This document shows, one piece after another, positions 35,185 through 42,868 of a stretch of DNA of 64,000 bases (positions are counted from its first letter, which is position 1; each line of letters opens with the position of its first letter). The notes under the pieces were generated by a model that was given only the letters and a program-made list of their open reading frames with translations, was not told the origin of the DNA and ran no database searches. The stretch spans positions 186,001-250,000 of the forward strand of contig NZ_BQHR01000011.1 in NCBI RefSeq assembly GCF_021601625.1, given 5' to 3'. The position numbers and the translations under genes were made by a program. This stretch comes from Pseudomonas paraglycinae (GTDB lineage Bacteria > Pseudomonadota > Gammaproteobacteria > Pseudomonadales > Pseudomonadaceae).

Positions 35185-36915
35185 TCAAGCGGCGAAAGCG
35201 CCGACCCGAAGGCGGTCGTAAGCCTGCATTTCCTCGGCGTCGAGCGGGATGATGTAAGGCTCGACGGCTTTCTTGAAACTGGTCATGCGCCCGTCCTCGC
35301 CCTTCTTCAGGTGGCAGTGGCAGAACCATTCGCGGTCGTCCCGTTGCGGGTGATCGACGCGGTAGTGGTACAGGCCCCAGCGGCTTTCGGCGCGGAACAG
35401 CGAAGCGCGGGCGGCCATTTCGGCGCAGTCGCGAATCACGCTGGTTTCCATGGCGCGCATCAGTTCGTGGGCGTTGTTGGCCTTCATCTCGTCGAGATCG
35501 CGTTCGATGTCGCTGAAGCGTTGCAGGCCGATTTCCATTTTCTTGGTCACTTTCGGCGGTTGCAGGTAGTCGTTGACGAAGCGCCGCAGCTTGTACTCGA
35601 CCTGCGCCGGCGGCAGACCATGCTCGCGATCCAGCGGTGCGTAGACCCGGGTCTTTTCCTTCTCGATCTGCTCGGCATCCAGCGCAGAGAACTCGCGCCC
35701 GGCGACAAACTCCGCCGCGTTGTTGCCCGCGAACCAGCCGTAAGTGAACGCGCCAAGCATGTAGTTGTGCGGCACGGCGGCCATGTCACCGGCCGAGTAC
35801 AAACCTTTCACCGACGTTTCGGCCCGCTCGTTGACCCACACGCCGGACGCCGAGTGGCCGCTGCAAAAACCGATTTCCGAGATGTGCATCTCGACCATCT
35901 GCGTGCGGTAGTCGGTGCCGCGATTGGCGTGGAACTGGCCGCGGCTTGGACGTTCGTTGCTGTGGAGGATTTCCTCGATGTTCTGGATGGTTTCCTCGGC
36001 CAGGTGATCGAGTTTGAGGAACACCGGGCCGTTGCCGCTCTCCAGTTCCTGGTGGAACTCCCACATCATCTGCCCGCTCCAGTAGTCGCACTCGATGAAG
36101 CGTTCGCCCTTGTTGTTGGCGGTGTAGCCACCGAGCGGGCCGGTGACGTAGGCGCAGGCCGGGCCGTTGTAGTCCTTGATCAGCGGGTTGATCTGGAAGC
36201 ACTCGAGGTTCGCCAGTTCGGCCCCGGCGTGATACGCCATGGCGTAACCGTCGCCGGCATTGGTCGGGTTTTCGTAGGTGCCCATCAGATAACCCGAGGA
36301 CGGCAGACCGAGTCGTCCGGCAGCGCCGCAGGCAAGAATCACTGCCTTGGCTTTGATCACATGGAAGTCGGCGGTGCGGCAATCGAAGCCCATCACACCG
36401 TTGACGGCGCCCTCCTCGTCGGTCAGCAAACGGGTGCAGACCAGTCGATTGGTGATGCTCACCCGCGCCCGCTTCAACTGGCGATACAGGACTTTCTTGA
36501 TGTCGTGCCCTTCGGGCATCGGCAGCACGTAGGCGCCCATGTGGTGGACTTTCTTCACCGCGTAATCGCCGGTCTCGTCCTTCTCGAACTTCACGCCCCA
36601 GCGGTCGAGCTGCTCGATGGTTTCAAAGCTGTGGGTGGCGTAGGCGTATACCGCCGCCTGATTGACGATGCCGTCGTTGGCGATGGTGATTTCCTTGGTG
36701 TACTGCTCGGGCGTCGAATGGCCGGGGATGATCGCGTTGTTCAGGCCGTCCATGCCCATGCTGATCGCGCCGCTGCGCTTGACGTTGGCCTTGTCGACCA
36801 GCAGCACGCGCAGTTCCTTGTTCTTTTCCTTGGCCTTGATCGCGGCCATCGGGCCGGCAGTGCCGCCGCCGATCACGACGATGTCGTATTCCTGTTCGAG
36901 AGTATTGCGGGTCAT
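35185..36915 (-). CDS. AprA-like FAD flavoprotein of the fumarate reductase/succinate dehydrogenase family
   Basis: The 576-residue protein has a Rossmann FAD motif at the N terminus (YDIVVIGGGTAGPMAA), an AxxxGGAAGR-like ILACGAAGRLGL segment, GVWVNERAETSVKGLYSAGD near residue 360, and a C-terminal helical cap (RAMETSVIRDCAEMAARASL, SRWGLYHYRVDHP). It fits the adenylylsulfate reductase alpha-like branch of the SDH/FRD flavoproteins. Together with the adjacent ferredoxin it resembles the reductase-ferredoxin pair of sulfonate-utilisation (asf) clusters in P. putida. That comparison is from memory and needs alignment. It starts 2 bp after the GntR regulator's stop. Confidence 0.83.
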   Translation of the reverse strand: MTRNTLEQEYDIVVIGGGTAGPMAAIKAKEKNKELRVLLVDKANVKRSGAISMGMDGLNNAIIPGHSTPEQYTKEITIANDGIVNQAAVYAYATHSFETIEQLDRWGVKFEKDETGDYAVKKVHHMGAYVLPMPEGHDIKKVLYRQLKRARVSITNRLVCTRLLTDEEGAVNGVMGFDCRTADFHVIKAKAVILACGAAGRLGLPSSGYLMGTYENPTNAGDGYAMAYHAGAELANLECFQINPLIKDYNGPACAYVTGPLGGYTANNKGERFIECDYWSGQMMWEFHQELESGNGPVFLKLDHLAEETIQNIEEILHSNERPSRGQFHANRGTDYRTQMVEMHISEIGFCSGHSASGVWVNERAETSVKGLYSAGDMAAVPHNYMLGAFTYGWFAGNNAAEFVAGREFSALDAEQIEKEKTRVYAPLDREHGLPPAQVEYKLRRFVNDYLQPPKVTKKMEIGLQRFSDIERDLDEMKANNAHELMRAMETSVIRDCAEMAARASLFRAESRWGLYHYRVDHPQRDDREWFCHCHLKKGEDGRMTSFKKAVEPYIIPLDAEEMQAYDRLRVGAFAA

Positions 36916-36917
36916 GT

Positions 36918-37664
36918 TCAGGCCCCTTTTTGCCGGTCGATCCGCAGGCGGTACTGGAACGCATCGCCACGGTAGTAAAGGTGTTCGAAGTCCAGCGGCT
37001 GGCCGTTGGCGTCATGGGTCAGCCGTTCGATGCGCATGATCGGCGAGCCGGCCTCGACGTTCAGCGCCTGGGTCAGGTCGCTGTCGGCCAGCACCGCGTC
37101 GATGGCCAGATCGGCGTGGCCGAGGGCGATGCCGCAGTCGTTTTCGAGGATCAGGAAGATGTCGCGGGTGACCAGATCGGCCTTCTCCAGCCGCTCGCCG
37201 ACGGCTCTGGGCAGGTAGGTGATTTCCAGCGAAATCGGCTCGCGGTTGATCAGCCGTACACGCTTTATCTGCGCGACGATTTCGCCTTCGGCGACCTGCA
37301 AACGCTCGGCGACCAGTTTGTCGGCGGCGATGAATTTGAAGCTGCGCAGGCGGTTGATCACCTCGTAGCCACGGCCGGTCATGGACTCGGCTAGGCCTTG
37401 CAGGGTGCTGACGTTTTGAAAGGTCTTGGGTTTGGCAACGAAGGTGCCTTTGCCGTGGATCTTGAAGATCAGCCCTTCTTTCTGCAGATCGCCCAGGGCC
37501 TGGCGCACGGTGATGCGGCTGACCTTGAACAGGGTGCCAAGCTCACTTTCGGACGGCATCTGGCTGTCTTGCGGGTATTCGCCGTCGAGAATCCGGGCGC
37601 GCAGCACGTCGCGCAGTTGGGTGTGCAGAGGAACGCTGCCAAGGGAGAGAACGTTATCGGTCAT
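36918..37664 (-). CDS. GntR-family regulator with UTRA ligand domain
   Basis: The protein has 248 residues from ATG; a GTG directly in front would add one. It has an N-terminal GntR winged helix (about 12-80; LFKVSRITVRQALGDLQKEG) and a C-terminal UTRA domain (about 95-240; ISLEITYLPRAVGERLE). It is the first gene of the flavoprotein/ABC cluster and so probably controls its own operon. Three GTTATRAC direct repeats just upstream are candidate operators. UTRA regulators respond to small metabolites; which one is unknown here. Confidence 0.92.
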   Translation of the reverse strand: MTDNVLSLGSVPLHTQLRDVLRARILDGEYPQDSQMPSESELGTLFKVSRITVRQALGDLQKEGLIFKIHGKGTFVAKPKTFQNVSTLQGLAESMTGRGYEVINRLRSFKFIAADKLVAERLQVAEGEIVAQIKRVRLINREPISLEITYLPRAVGERLEKADLVTRDIFLILENDCGIALGHADLAIDAVLADSDLTQALNVEAGSPIMRIERLTHDANGQPLDFEHLYYRGDAFQYRLRIDRQKGA

Positions 37665-37677
37665 CACGGGATCACTT

Positions 37678-37717
37678 GTTATAACGAGTTATGACGTGAT
37701 CTTAGAGACGTTATGAC
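37678..37717. promoter_or_regulatory. Three GTTATRAC repeats upstream of the GntR/UTRA operon
   Basis: GTTATAAC (37678-37685, itself a palindrome) and two copies of GTTATGAC (37688-37695 and 37710-37717) are spaced 10 and 22 bp apart, so they lie on the same face of the helix. They are between 14 and 53 bp upstream of the regulator start, a good position for autoregulation. Binding by the adjacent GntR protein is inferred. Confidence 0.5.
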
Positions 37718-37759
37718 AAGCTTGAGAAATATTGTTTGGGCATAACCTTAGATGCGCCT

Positions 37760-38728
37760 TCAGTGGCGCTTGAGGATCTGATCCATGACCCAATCGGTCT
37801 TGAGGGCTTCGGCGGCGACTGCGGGGTGCTGCGACTCACCGCGAATCTGCGCATTCATGCCCAGTACGTGGTGCCACTGGATGTGTTCGTGGTGAGGGAT
37901 TTCCAGGCTGATGTGTTCATCGGCGTGCAGCTCGACCGGATGCTCGTCGAACACCGAAAAACCGATCCGCCCTTGGCTGCCGATGATCTCGACCCGATCC
38001 TCGCGCCGGTCCGCAACAAAGCTCCAGCAGCCCATGCCCAGCGCGCCCGAGGCGAATCGCCAACTGGCGCTGACCGCATCTTCCGCCGCATACAACCCGG
38101 CCTGGCGTGCGGTGAAGCCGGCGACTTCAACGATGTCGCCGAGCAGGTACTGGAACAGGTCAAAACCATGGCTGGCCAGATCCGCGAAGTACCCGCCCCC
38201 GGCCACCGCCGGATCGGTGCGCCAGTTTGCGCTACCGTCCAGATCCTTGGGCGATGGCGCCTTGGTCAGCGTCCAGCTCAGATGCCGCACCTCGCCGATG
38301 CGCCCCTGCTCCAGCCATTGCCGAACCTGCTGGAAACGCGGCAGTGAACGACGGTAATAGGAGACGAACAGGTGCAGACCCGCATCAGAGAACACCTGCT
38401 GCATCTCGCGGCTTTGCCCGGCGTTGAGGGCCATGGGTTTTTCCACGCAGCAATGCTTGCCGGCGGCGGCGACTTTCAGGCTGTAGGCGTGGTGGCTGTC
38501 GGGGGGCGTGGCGATGTACACCGCATCAACCTCGGGGTCGTTGATCAAGGCATCGACGTCGGTGTAAGTCCGATCGATGCCGTGGCGCGCGGCGTAATCG
38601 GTCACGGCTTCGAGGCGGCGCCCCATCACTGCGACCAACGCCGAACCGGGCGCCTTGTAGAAGGCTGGCCCACTCTTGCGTTCAGCGACGCTGCCGCAAC
38701 CGATCATGCCCCAACGCACCACGTTCAT
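37760..38728 (-). CDS. Gfo/Idh/MocA-family NAD(P)-dependent oxidoreductase
   Basis: The 322-residue protein has an N-terminal nucleotide-binding fold with GMIGCGSVAE at residues 7-16, the family motif CCVEKPMALN (EKP near residue 96), and a C-terminal substrate domain with GGGYFADLASHGFDLFQYLL carrying the usual Asp/His pair. Such enzymes oxidise or reduce sugars, inositols or related polyols. It begins 9 bp after the Dyp-type peroxidase gene, on the same strand, so they probably share a transcript. The substrate cannot be predicted. Confidence 0.9.
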   Translation of the reverse strand: MNVVRWGMIGCGSVAERKSGPAFYKAPGSALVAVMGRRLEAVTDYAARHGIDRTYTDVDALINDPEVDAVYIATPPDSHHAYSLKVAAAGKHCCVEKPMALNAGQSREMQQVFSDAGLHLFVSYYRRSLPRFQQVRQWLEQGRIGEVRHLSWTLTKAPSPKDLDGSANWRTDPAVAGGGYFADLASHGFDLFQYLLGDIVEVAGFTARQAGLYAAEDAVSASWRFASGALGMGCWSFVADRREDRVEIIGSQGRIGFSVFDEHPVELHADEHISLEIPHHEHIQWHHVLGMNAQIRGESQHPAVAAEALKTDWVMDQILKRH

Positions 38729-38737
38729 GCTTGCGAC

Positions 38738-39625
38738 TCAGCCGATGCGCAGTGCGCGCAGATCGAGGTGGCCGTTTTGCAGCGGCGGGCACCAGTAGTA
38801 GCCGCCGGTGATCGGCCGGCTGATGCGGTACAGACCGTCGGTGATGCCGTCTTCCAGACCGCTCATGCGGCGCAGTTGCGCTTCGAAGGCGTCGAGGGAG
38901 AAGCCGAACGCCAGGAACATCAGGCCGGCGCGGTCGCCTTCGATCCACGGCATCGAACGACGCACGACGAAGGCTTCCGGGGCGAAACTTTCCTGGGCGG
39001 TGCGCTTGACGTGGGCGGAAACCGGGGCGTCGTCGATCTCTTCGTTGTCGCTCAGGCGACGACCCATGATGTTGTCCTTGTCCTCGGCGGACAGCGCATG
39101 GAAACTCTTGAGGTCGTGCTGCCATTGCTGGATCGCGGCAAAGCTGCCACCGACCAGACCCTCGGCGCCTTCACTTTGCAGTGCGGCGGCGACAGCGGCT
39201 TCGTCATGCGGGTTTTCGGTGCCGTCTTCATAACCGGTGAGGTCATGGCCGTCCTTGTGGCGGAAGGCTTCCTGCATCTGCACCAGACGCAGCGCCGGGG
39301 CCAGTGCGGCCTCAAGTGCGGTGCTGCGATTGAGCAGATCGCCACGGTCGACACCGTGCAGCCAGACCCACAGGGCGTGCTGGGTCGACGGGTTTTCCAC
39401 GCCAACGCCGGTCAGCGCCGGGAAGCTGCGCAGGCCGTCGATGTTCACATTCAGGGCCTTGGCCAGGGATTCACCGAAACCGACCACCGCCGACTTGCCG
39501 TCCACCAGGTTCAGCAGGTTGTCGATCGCCTGCGGCAGCGCTTCAACCGACTCGAGGGCGAAAAACAGGTGACGTGCTTGCGGCGGAACAGGGGTGGCGA
39601 GAATGCCCGGCTGGTAGTAACTCAT
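38738..39625 (-). CDS. Dyp-type heme peroxidase
   Basis: The 295-residue protein has the hallmark GYEDGTENP (Asp134 of the GxxDG motif), the proximal heme ligand region SAHVKRTA (His205) and downstream IVRRSMPW-like and LMFLAFGFS strands. No signal peptide or Tat motif is seen, so it is cytoplasmic unless encapsulated. It resembles the YfeX/DypB group. Dyp peroxidases use hydrogen peroxide to oxidise dyes, phenolics or porphyrins. Its upstream region holds repeat copy C (39709-39887), about 80 bp before the start. Confidence 0.93.
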   Translation of the reverse strand: MSYYQPGILATPVPPQARHLFFALESVEALPQAIDNLLNLVDGKSAVVGFGESLAKALNVNIDGLRSFPALTGVGVENPSTQHALWVWLHGVDRGDLLNRSTALEAALAPALRLVQMQEAFRHKDGHDLTGYEDGTENPHDEAAVAAALQSEGAEGLVGGSFAAIQQWQHDLKSFHALSAEDKDNIMGRRLSDNEEIDDAPVSAHVKRTAQESFAPEAFVVRRSMPWIEGDRAGLMFLAFGFSLDAFEAQLRRMSGLEDGITDGLYRISRPITGGYYWCPPLQNGHLDLRALRIG

Positions 39626-39708
39626 GTCGACTCCTTGGAAAGAGCGCGGAGTTTAACTGTAGCCGGAGGGTTTGTGGGGGGTTGAAATGGGTTGGATAGC
39701 TTCAAAAG

Positions 39709-39887
39709 CCCCTCACCCTAGCCCTCTCCCGGAGGGAGAGGGAACTGATTGGGGAAAATTGAGGAGGTACGCCGACCTGAACGAACGATGGTGAATCCAT
39801 AATCGACACAGAATTTTCAGGTCGATGTATCGCGCAAGACAACTCGGTCGGCCCCCTCTCCCTCGGGGAGAGGGCTGGGGTGAGGGG
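39709..39887. repeat. MITE-like nested-palindrome element, copy C
   Basis: The ends CCCCTCACCCTAGCCCTCTC and GAGAGGGCTGGGGTGAGGGG are inverted repeats. Inner arms TACGCCGACCTGAA (39768-39781) and TTCAGGTCGATGTA (39816-39829) match at 13 of 14 positions. The central TGAATCCATAATCGA is the reverse complement of the centre of copy A, so the loop lies in the opposite orientation. It sits between the AraC-family gene's stop and the Dyp peroxidase start. Confidence 0.85.
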
Positions 39888-39900
39888 TATCGGTCTCAAG

Positions 39901-40950
39901 TCAAATCACAGAACTCTCCATGCGCCATGCACTCGGACTCTTCCCCGTCCAGCGCTTGAACGCCCGGCGAAAACTGCGAACGTCGCTGTAACCGACTTCC
40001 TCGGTAATCCGCTCGATCGGCATGTCCGGATTGGCCAGCAAACTCATGGTTCGCGCCTGGCGCACTTGCTCCAGCAATGCTTCAAAAGTCAACGAATGCT
40101 CAGTCAGCCGCCTACGCAAGGTGCGGCTGCTCATGTTCAAGTCGCCGGCAATCTTTTCAATGTGACTGCCCCGACTCAGATCCCGCGCAATCGCCCGCTC
40201 CACAGCCTGGATCAGATCGAGTTTCTGATGAACCTGCGCCGCCTCCAGCTCCAGCAACTTGACCGCCTGACGCAGCGCCAGCGAATGGTGGTTGGGCAGG
40301 TTCACATCCAGCCATTGCACGTCGATCAGCATGCGGTTGTGCAGGCACCCGAAGCGCACCTCCGGCCCCAGCAGCCGCCGGTACTCATCCAGGTAATCCG
40401 GCGCGGCGTGCATGAACTCCACGGCAATCGGCTTGAACGTCTCGCCCACCAGCGCCCGCCCATAGACCAGCAGGCTGGCGAAAAACTCTTCCACCGCAAA
40501 CACCTGCACCTCGGCAAACGGCAACCGGCATTCAACGTCGACGTACACCTGATCGCCCACCACATCGACGCTGGAAACCACGATCCCACCGGAGGTGTGC
40601 TGATGCCGGACCCCGATTTCGAACGCATCGCGCAAGGTCTTGCACAGCGACAGCACGTGCCCCAGCAGCCCCAGCGTACCGAGCACATTCTGCGCACCGA
40701 CCCACAGTCCCAGCCCCTGATTGGGCAACGCTTTAAGCGCACGCTGGATCATCGCCACGGCCTGGCGATAGGAAATCCTCTGCGCCGGATCCTGCAAATC
40801 CTCGAAATCAAAACCCAGGCCACGGCACAGACTCTGCGGCTCGATGCCCTTGTTGGCGGCGACTTCGGCCAGGGTTTGCAGGAGAAATGGCGACACCAGC
40901 GCCAGTTCGAAGGTCGGGTCTTGGACTTTTACGTTCATGGAGGCTGACAT
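39901..40950 (-). CDS. AraC-family transcriptional regulator (OruR/SphR-like layout)
   Basis: The 349-residue protein has an N-terminal ligand domain of the OruR-like type (about 15-215; LLGHVLSLCKTLRDAFEIG) and a C-terminal AraC double helix-turn-helix (about 250-345) with HIEKIAGDLNMSSRTLRRRL and VGYSDVRSFRRAFKRWTGKSP. It is divergent from the outer-membrane protein gene at 41151 across 200 bp. In P. aeruginosa an AraC regulator (SphR) controls a neighbouring sphA gene of the same general type. Equivalence here is only suggested by layout. Confidence 0.9.
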   Translation of the reverse strand: MSASMNVKVQDPTFELALVSPFLLQTLAEVAANKGIEPQSLCRGLGFDFEDLQDPAQRISYRQAVAMIQRALKALPNQGLGLWVGAQNVLGTLGLLGHVLSLCKTLRDAFEIGVRHQHTSGGIVVSSVDVVGDQVYVDVECRLPFAEVQVFAVEEFFASLLVYGRALVGETFKPIAVEFMHAAPDYLDEYRRLLGPEVRFGCLHNRMLIDVQWLDVNLPNHHSLALRQAVKLLELEAAQVHQKLDLIQAVERAIARDLSRGSHIEKIAGDLNMSSRTLRRRLTEHSLTFEALLEQVRQARTMSLLANPDMPIERITEEVGYSDVRSFRRAFKRWTGKSPSAWRMESSVI

Positions 40951-41150
40951 TCCGGATCACGCTGAATTGTTATTTTTGTTACCGGTTATGTCGAAGGAAG
41001 TTAGCACAGGGTTGACGAAGTGTCCGCAGAAGCCCCCTTCCGTGTCCGCCAATACCCTGCCCTGTTGTGCGCCAAGGGCTTATTTCTATCGTAGCCGGGC
41101 ACCCTGCGTGCCGGCGTTGCGCCCAAAACACAATAATAATGAGGACGGAC
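40951..41150. promoter_or_regulatory. Divergent intergenic region between the AraC regulator and outer-membrane protein genes
   Basis: This 200-bp stretch must hold the promoters of both flanking genes. It has two AT-rich patches, one near 40965-40990 and one at 41127-41140 next to the plus-strand ribosome site GAGGAC. I see no convincing direct repeat pair for AraC binding by eye. Confidence 0.4.
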
Positions 41151-42098
41151 ATGACCCCGAACCGCGCGACATTCCCTGTGCGACTGGCGCTGAGCCTGCT
41201 CGGCTGCGCCGCGACCCTGCCGGCGCTGGCCACCGAAGCCGGCGTCGACAACATCGGCCCCGGCACCGACGGCTTCTTCATGCTGCCGCTGGAAGTCGAC
41301 AGCCTTCCGGAGAACATGGTCGCCTTCAACCTCTACTACAACCACTACAAGTCACGAAAGCTCAACATCAGTTCGCTCGGCGGCAAGGTGCCGAATGTCG
41401 AGATCGAATCCACCGCCGTCATCCCGCGTCTCGACTACCTTAGCCCGGTGCGGATTTTCGGCGGACGACTGGCCGGTTACATCGCCCAGCCGTGGCTCAA
41501 GCAGGAAGTCTCGGTGTTCGGCCTGAGCGACACCCGCGAAGGCATGGGCGATACCACCATCGCGCCGATCATCCTGTGGGACATGGGCAAGGACCTGACC
41601 CTCGGCGCCGCCGTGGAAATCACCGTGCCCACCGGCGAATACAGCGTCGATCGGCTGGCCAACACCAGTAACAACTTCTACACCTACAAGCCGCTGTTTT
41701 CCTTCACCTGGCTGCCAACCGAGCGCACCGAGGTGTCGATGAAAACCACCTACAGCTTCAACGAGAAGAACAAGGACACCGACTACAAATCCGGGCAGAT
41801 CTTCCACTTCGATTACTCGGCCAGCTACAAGATCACCGACGACCTGATGCTCGGCATCAACGGCTACTACCTCAAGCAGACCACCGACGACAAACAGTTC
41901 GGCCACACCGTGCAGTTCGCCGGCCAGGACGTTGATGACGGCGTACGCGGCAAGGTCTTCGCCATCGGCCCGGCGCTGCACTTCACCTTCCTCAAGTACG
42001 CCAGCGTCGAGATCCGCTGGGCCAAAGAATTCGACGTGGAGAACCGGCCAGAGGGGGAAATGTTGTGGGCGAAGGTGAGTATTCCGTATGCGTTCTGA
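41151..42098 (+). CDS. SphA / phenol meta-pathway-type outer-membrane protein
   Basis: The protein has 315 residues from the ATG six bases after GAGG. The signal peptide is cleaved near LPALATEAG (about residue 25). The remainder has amphipathic beta-strands ending in the aromatic VSIPYAF, a barrel C terminus. The pattern (GMGDTTIAPIILWDM, LGAAVEITVPTGEY) fits the family often annotated as MetA-pathway of phenol degradation or SphA-like transporter. It probably forms an outer-membrane channel for hydrophobic substrates and is divergent from an AraC-family regulator that may control it. Confidence 0.85.
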   Translation: MTPNRATFPVRLALSLLGCAATLPALATEAGVDNIGPGTDGFFMLPLEVDSLPENMVAFNLYYNHYKSRKLNISSLGGKVPNVEIESTAVIPRLDYLSPVRIFGGRLAGYIAQPWLKQEVSVFGLSDTREGMGDTTIAPIILWDMGKDLTLGAAVEITVPTGEYSVDRLANTSNNFYTYKPLFSFTWLPTERTEVSMKTTYSFNEKNKDTDYKSGQIFHFDYSASYKITDDLMLGINGYYLKQTTDDKQFGHTVQFAGQDVDDGVRGKVFAIGPALHFTFLKYASVEIRWAKEFDVENRPEGEMLWAKVSIPYAF

Positions 42099-42351
42099 GT
42101 GCATTTGTAGGAAGGTGCGCGCGGATTTGTAGGCTGGAAACCTGAAAAACAGAGGGGAGGAATAGGCCTACAGCGGCGGTCGAGATTGCCGGACAACGAT
42201 GGGAAACGTCCGGCAGATTTGAAAGGGGGACTTGCAGATACTGGGTCCCGCTACCTCATGGTTCCTCAAGGGCTCATGGGGCGCATCGTCTGCCAGTGAC
42301 GACAATGGGCCATTCCCCCTTAAACTGCTGAAATTGATCACGGAGATCACT
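42099..42351. other. Gene-less stretch before the toxin-antitoxin pair
   Basis: No gene, strong hairpin or known repeat was recognised in these 253 bp. It presumably holds the 3' end of the outer-membrane protein transcript and the promoter of the toxin-antitoxin pair. GC content appears lower toward the right-hand end. Confidence 0.4.
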
Positions 42352-42546
42352 ATGAGCATATTGCATTCCCCGTTTTACGCTGACTTCGAATCCGAAGAAG
42401 AGGCAGAGAGCTACGATCGCTGGTTTCGTGCGGAGGTACAGGATGCACTTGATGATCCAAGTCCTGGCATTCCCCATGATGAAGTTATGGCAATGCTCGA
42501 CCAGATACTGGAAGAGATGCACAGGAAGCGCCGCTCTGCTGCTTGA
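42352..42546 (+). CDS. Putative type II antitoxin
   Basis: This is a 64-residue, acidic-to-basic small protein: a Glu/Asp-rich middle (FESEEEAESYDRWFRAEVQ) and a basic C terminus (MHRKRRSAA). The ATG has CGGAG six bases upstream. Size, composition and its position directly before a RelE/ParE-type toxin frame, which it overlaps, mark it as the antitoxin. Similar proteins in pseudomonads are called stability determinants or RelB/StbD-type antitoxins. The pair probably autoregulates its own promoter. Confidence 0.78.
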   Translation: MSILHSPFYADFESEEEAESYDRWFRAEVQDALDDPSPGIPHDEVMAMLDQILEEMHRKRRSAA

Positions 42547-42820
42547 ATGGAGCAGCAAGTCCTCGCGTCAACTGGCTGATATCTTCAAATACATCGAGCA
42601 ACACAACACCAACGCTTCAATTTCGCTAAGAAACAAGGTGGGTGCAGCAGCACAGCGACTTTCATCAATACCTTATGGTTACCGACCCGGCCGAGTACCT
42701 GGCACTCGCGAAATGGTGATTCATCCGAACTATCTGCTGGTTTATCGAGTGAATGGCCATATCAAAATACTGAGGGTGCTTCACGCCCGACAAAAATACC
42801 CCTCAACTTCAGCAACATAA
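42536..42820 (+). CDS. RelE/ParE-family toxin with a non-ATG start
   Basis: About 94 residues from CTG 42536 (or CTG 42539). The conserved beginning of ParE-like toxins is seen as LLEWSSKSSRQLADIFKYIE, then YGYRPGRVPGTREMVIHPNY, LLVYRVNGHIKILRVLHARQ and YP. No ATG, GTG or TTG lies in frame near that beginning; the nearest in-frame ATGs (42473, 42476) would add about 20 residues of uncharacteristic sequence. AGGAAG sits seven bases before the first CTG. It overlaps the antitoxin stop by 11 bp. Low-efficiency initiation would suit toxin control. A past frameshift is the other explanation. Confidence 0.72.
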   Translation: MLLEWSSKSSRQLADIFKYIEQHNTNASISLRNKVGAAAQRLSSIPYGYRPGRVPGTREMVIHPNYLLVYRVNGHIKILRVLHARQKYPSTSAT

Positions 42821-42845
42821 AAAAAGGGCGGCCAAACGGCCGCCC
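42819..42845 (-). terminator. Intrinsic terminator of the pdtA-like gene
   Basis: GGGCGGCC-AAAC-GGCCGCCC (42826-42845) is a perfect 8-bp stem. On the minus strand it is followed by a run of T. It lies about 23 bp beyond the stop of the giant exoprotein gene, whose transcript it should end. Confidence 0.85.
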
Positions 42846-42868
42846 GAAGCGTACTACACGAGAGTCCT

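Noticed and set aside
13400-39887. CRISPR array or insertion sequence as explanation of the GC-rich repeats
   Set aside because: The copies are far apart, single, palindromic and without spacers, transposase genes or cas genes nearby.
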